Shown here piece after piece: positions 61,470 to 64,000 of a stretch of DNA of 64,000 nt. Origin of the DNA: Shewanella sp. VB17. Lineage in GTDB: Bacteria; Pseudomonadota; Gammaproteobacteria; Enterobacterales; Shewanellaceae. A program made the position numbers and the translations under genes. The stretch covers positions 2,914,001 to 2,978,000 of the forward strand of contig NZ_JABRVS010000001.1 of assembly GCF_013248905.1 (NCBI RefSeq), written 5' to 3'. The notes beneath the pieces were generated by a model. That model had not been told where the DNA came from. It saw nothing but the letters and a program-made list of their open reading frames with translations, and ran no database searches. Numbering within the stretch: the stretch's first letter is position 1; every line of letters begins with the position of its first letter.

Positions 61470-63299
61470 ATGGATAATGATTCTGACGATTCTGAAGCAA
61501 TAGACTCATTTGAGCTTAATGAGCAACTTTCCAATGCATGCCTCCCAATAACTATTCCTACAGCAGAGGCTCCATTAGATCTTGCAGACTTGCTCTTACA
61601 GTATCTTGCCTCATTGGACATTGACTTTGTCTTCGGTATTCCAGGTGGCGCTATCGAACCCCTATATAATGCATTGGCACGTAATCGATGCCATGGGACA
61701 AGCCACATCCCTAAAGCCATTATCGCTCGTCACGAAACGGGGGCAGTCTTCATGGCCGATGGTTACGCATGCAGGACGGGAAAGTTGGGTGTTTGCTGCG
61801 CAACCACAGGGCCTGGGAGCACCAATTTAATTACCGGCGTTGCGTCTGCTTACGCCAACAAAATCCCCATGTTGATCATCACGGCCCAAACCCCGCTTAC
61901 CTCTTTTGGTAAAGGGGCATTTCAGGAATCTTCCTGCACCGGTATCAATACCGTTGCCATGTTTGAGCATTGCACCCGTTATAATACCTTAATCTCGCAT
62001 CCTGAGCAGTTTGAACGTAAACTTGCTGCCGCATTAATGACCGCCTTTGCTTCGCCTTCAGGCCCAGTACATTTAAGCATTCCTTTAGATATATTTCGCA
62101 GCCCTACCCCCCTTAATAGAGAAAGATTTGATATTAGGACTCTACTGAATAAGCCTTCTTTAATGGATAACGTCGCACTCGATGAATTGATGTTGGAATT
62201 AACGCCTGATAAAAATATTGTGTTTGTCATTGGAGAAGGGGCAAGTGAAGCAATTGGGTCCATATTAGCGACGGCGCATTTACTGGGGGCAACTTTGCTC
62301 ACCACCCCCCATGGAAAAGGACTGATCAGCGCTTATCATCCAAAATTTAAAGGGATCATAGGCTTTGCTGGTCATCAGAGCGCTGTCGACTGTTTACATG
62401 ATCAATCATTAGACACCATTGTTTGTATTGGTACCGTACTGAGTGAATGGGCATGTACCCGCGAATTATTGCTCAATTCGAAGGTCATACATATTGATGA
62501 GCAAGAGGCTAACTTTATCCATACCACCATGGCTAAAATACATGTCAGAGGACGTATTTTAACCGTGTTTGATCGCCTCTATAAAGCATTAGTTCAACAA
62601 TATGAACTCCCTTTACCTTCAAGTTATGTGCTCGATCCCACCCAGCGCTTTTTTACTCTCGATGATGAAGCGGCGTTTTTAGACTGTAAAAAACCAATCA
62701 CTCCGCCACGATTAATGCACGACTTGACCGAGTTGTTCCCACCTGATACCCGTTATCTCGCCGATACTGGAGCCAGTTTTGCGTGGGCTATTCATTATCT
62801 TCACCCATTTGATCGTCGTATGCAGGGAGATCGTGATGCCAGAGGCGGACTGTTCCGTGCTTGCCTCGAATTTGCTTCCATGGGCTGGGCAATAGGCTGT
62901 GCCGTGGGGGTCGCACTGGCAGAGCCAAATCAGCCGGTGGTTTGCATTACTGGCGATGGCAGCATGTTAATGAGTGGTCAAGAACTCACGGTAGCAGTAC
63001 AGCATAAACTCCCCATCATTTTTGTGATCCTTAACGATTCGTCATTGGGCATGGTCAAACAGGGGCAAAAACTGAATCATGCTGGCGCGATAGGCACAGC
63101 ATTACCTTATGTCGACTTTGCCGCCTTTGCCGCTTCGATGGGGGCTGCAAGCTACCGTATTGAGTCCACAGAAGACATGCATTTACTGCCTATTCGACAA
63201 ATTTGTCAATCTCAGGGGCCAACGTTACTCGATGTGTATATCGACATTGATGCCGTTGCGCCTATCTCAGCACGCATAAAACAACTCAGTAATGGTTAA
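61470..63299 (+). CDS. Thiamine-diphosphate enzyme, acetolactate-synthase-like
   Basis: A 609-residue ThDP-dependent enzyme of the acetohydroxyacid synthase type. The N-terminal domain has FVFGIPGGAIEPLYNAL and ARHETGAVFMADGYAC with the ThDP-activating Glu; the C-terminal domain has GDGSMLMSGQELTVAVQ with the Mg/ThDP motif and NDSSLGMVKQGQ. A 40-residue acidic N-terminal extension is unusual. AGGAGA decides ATG 61470. The next gene is citrate-synthase-like, not a small AHAS subunit, so it probably makes or condenses 2-keto acids in a dedicated pathway rather than in branched-chain synthesis. Confidence 0.85.
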   Translation: MDNDSDDSEAIDSFELNEQLSNACLPITIPTAEAPLDLADLLLQYLASLDIDFVFGIPGGAIEPLYNALARNRCHGTSHIPKAIIARHETGAVFMADGYACRTGKLGVCCATTGPGSTNLITGVASAYANKIPMLIITAQTPLTSFGKGAFQESSCTGINTVAMFEHCTRYNTLISHPEQFERKLAAALMTAFASPSGPVHLSIPLDIFRSPTPLNRERFDIRTLLNKPSLMDNVALDELMLELTPDKNIVFVIGEGASEAIGSILATAHLLGATLLTTPHGKGLISAYHPKFKGIIGFAGHQSAVDCLHDQSLDTIVCIGTVLSEWACTRELLLNSKVIHIDEQEANFIHTTMAKIHVRGRILTVFDRLYKALVQQYELPLPSSYVLDPTQRFFTLDDEAAFLDCKKPITPPRLMHDLTELFPPDTRYLADTGASFAWAIHYLHPFDRRMQGDRDARGGLFRACLEFASMGWAIGCAVGVALAEPNQPVVCITGDGSMLMSGQELTVAVQHKLPIIFVILNDSSLGMVKQGQKLNHAGAIGTALPYVDFAAFAASMGAASYRIESTEDMHLLPIRQICQSQGPTLLDVYIDIDAVAPISARIKQLSNG

Positions 63300-63323
63300 A
63301 ATGGATAGAAACAAGGAGTACAA

Positions 63324-64000
63324 ATGAAATCCCAACAGGAAATGGAGCCCATTACGACAGAGATCTGGCAAGAGATCCCCGATGAGCATGATCCTTTCGT
63401 GGCTAAAACCTGTGTGTGTGCCGGATTTAATGTTTTTGAAGATATGCTCGGTAAAGCCAGCTGGATAGAGTATCTGTATTTATTGTTTCAGCAGCAACAG
63501 CCAAGCCCTTATCAAGCCAGACTATTAAACGATTTGGCCGTCGCCATTGCCAATGCAGGCCCCAGAGATCACAGCGTCCAAGCAGCGATGTCAGCAGCGG
63601 CGGGAGGATCAACCTTTGCATCTTGTTTAATGGCGGCACTTGCCGTAGGGGCTGGACAACTCAATGGAGGTCAGGAGATTTACCATGCCGTCACCATGTG
63701 GCAGCGATGTAGTCAAGATCTTGCCCTGTGGCAGCATATGCTAACGAAAAAGACGTATCTGCATTTCCAATTGGAAAACAATGGTCATGATCACAGTACT
63801 TGGCCAACCTTAACCCATGCACCTGGATTTTCCCTCCACGGACTTCACTGTGCAGCACCAACCCTGCAAACCCTTGAACATTTAGCCAATATCACTGATG
63901 CGCCGACAGAATCGACTCTCAGCTGGCTGTTATTGCATCGGCACGCATTAGAGCAAGCCTGTCAGCGACCGCTGAGTATGACGGGCATCGTTGCGGCCAC
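63324..64000 (+). CDS. Citrate-synthase/citryl-CoA-lyase-like protein (3' end outside window)
   Basis: The frame is open to the window end; 225 codons are visible. AAGGAG precedes the ATG, 24 bases after the upstream stop. The sequence has NDLAVAIANAGPRDHSVQAA, then GGSTFASCLMAALAVGAGQLNGGQEIY, which are the features of citryl-CoA-lyase-like citrate synthase relatives. A full citrate synthase would be about 430 residues; the known lyase-like forms are about 260. The HGL/HCAAP segment (FSLHGLHCAAP) contains a likely catalytic His. Operon with the ThDP enzyme. Confidence 0.7.
   Translation, partial: MKSQQEMEPITTEIWQEIPDEHDPFVAKTCVCAGFNVFEDMLGKASWIEYLYLLFQQQQPSPYQARLLNDLAVAIANAGPRDHSVQAAMSAAAGGSTFASCLMAALAVGAGQLNGGQEIYHAVTMWQRCSQDLALWQHMLTKKTYLHFQLENNGHDHSTWPTLTHAPGFSLHGLHCAAPTLQTLEHLANITDAPTESTLSWLLLHRHALEQACQRPLSMTGIVAA

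Noticed and set aside
1..64000. CRISPR array or complete insertion sequence
   Set aside because: I saw no regularly spaced repeats and no intact transposase gene; mobile features are tyrosine recombinases and dif-linked remnants only.

Overview
The window is chromosomal DNA of a marine gammaproteobacterium, most probably a Shewanella. The gene order pyrD-zapC-rlmL-uup-rmf-fabA-ycbZ, the etrA/uspE/ttcA block beside a complete ccoNOQP-fixH-ccoI-ccoS set, gapA next to a long gapB, and lineage-restricted families (DUF3466, DUF2987, DUF2989, DUF3103) all point there. Composition is moderately AT-rich. Species cannot be named from the sequence alone.

Layout. 1-4.9 kb: 3' part of the giant NAD-glutamate dehydrogenase, then pyrD. 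5.0-15.9 kb: zapC, an SGNH lipase, rlmL-glutaredoxin-like-uup, a DUF3466 surface protein, rmf, fabA and the Lon-like ycbZ. 15.9-18.0 kb: a decayed stretch with a tRNA-Ser pseudogene, ORF remnants and a frameshifted hydrolase. 18-22.5 kb: an RND efflux pump. 22.9-26.8 kb: two divergent GAPDH genes around a DUF2989 lipoprotein. 27.2-27.5 kb: tRNA-Gly, -Cys and -Leu. 27.7-33.5 kb: aminotransferase, CofD/YvcK factor, Bax-like glucosaminidase, DUF2987 protein, ttcA and uspE. 36.6-44.6 kb: etrA and the cbb3 oxidase structural and assembly genes. 44.8-47.4 kb: a lipoprotein, an HD-GYP response regulator and a small Cys-rich protein behind a Fur-like box. 47.5-52.4 kb: accessory material around a canonical dif site. 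52.5-64 kb: DsbA-like protein, DUF3103 protein, a RES-Xre toxin-antitoxin pair, sphingomyelinase with a lipase-chaperone-like partner, VF530 protein, ybiT, and the start of an acetolactate-synthase-like/citrate-synthase-like operon.

The most interesting part is replication termination. A 28-bp XerCD/dif site lies at 50266-50293, so this is the terminus region. About 16 kb away, between uspE and etrA (normally close neighbours), sits a compact three-gene module: a divergent homologue of the replication-fork arrest protein Tus, and, transcribed divergently from it, a putative ribbon-helix-helix protein with a MatP-like basic region followed by a Cre-like tyrosine recombinase. The intergenic region of the module carries a perfect palindrome whose centre has the 11-6-11 geometry of dif. 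I read this as a terminus-associated module or mobile cassette in which fork arrest, DNA organisation and site-specific recombination genes are physically combined. The gene identities rest on sequence motifs; the joint function is inference.

Around dif itself there are inverted copies of a small membrane-protein gene, a direct repeat containing the 3' end of a phage-type HTH gene, a chimeric HTH ORF and a second tyrosine recombinase. This is what remnants of dif-integrating elements (IMEX) would look like.
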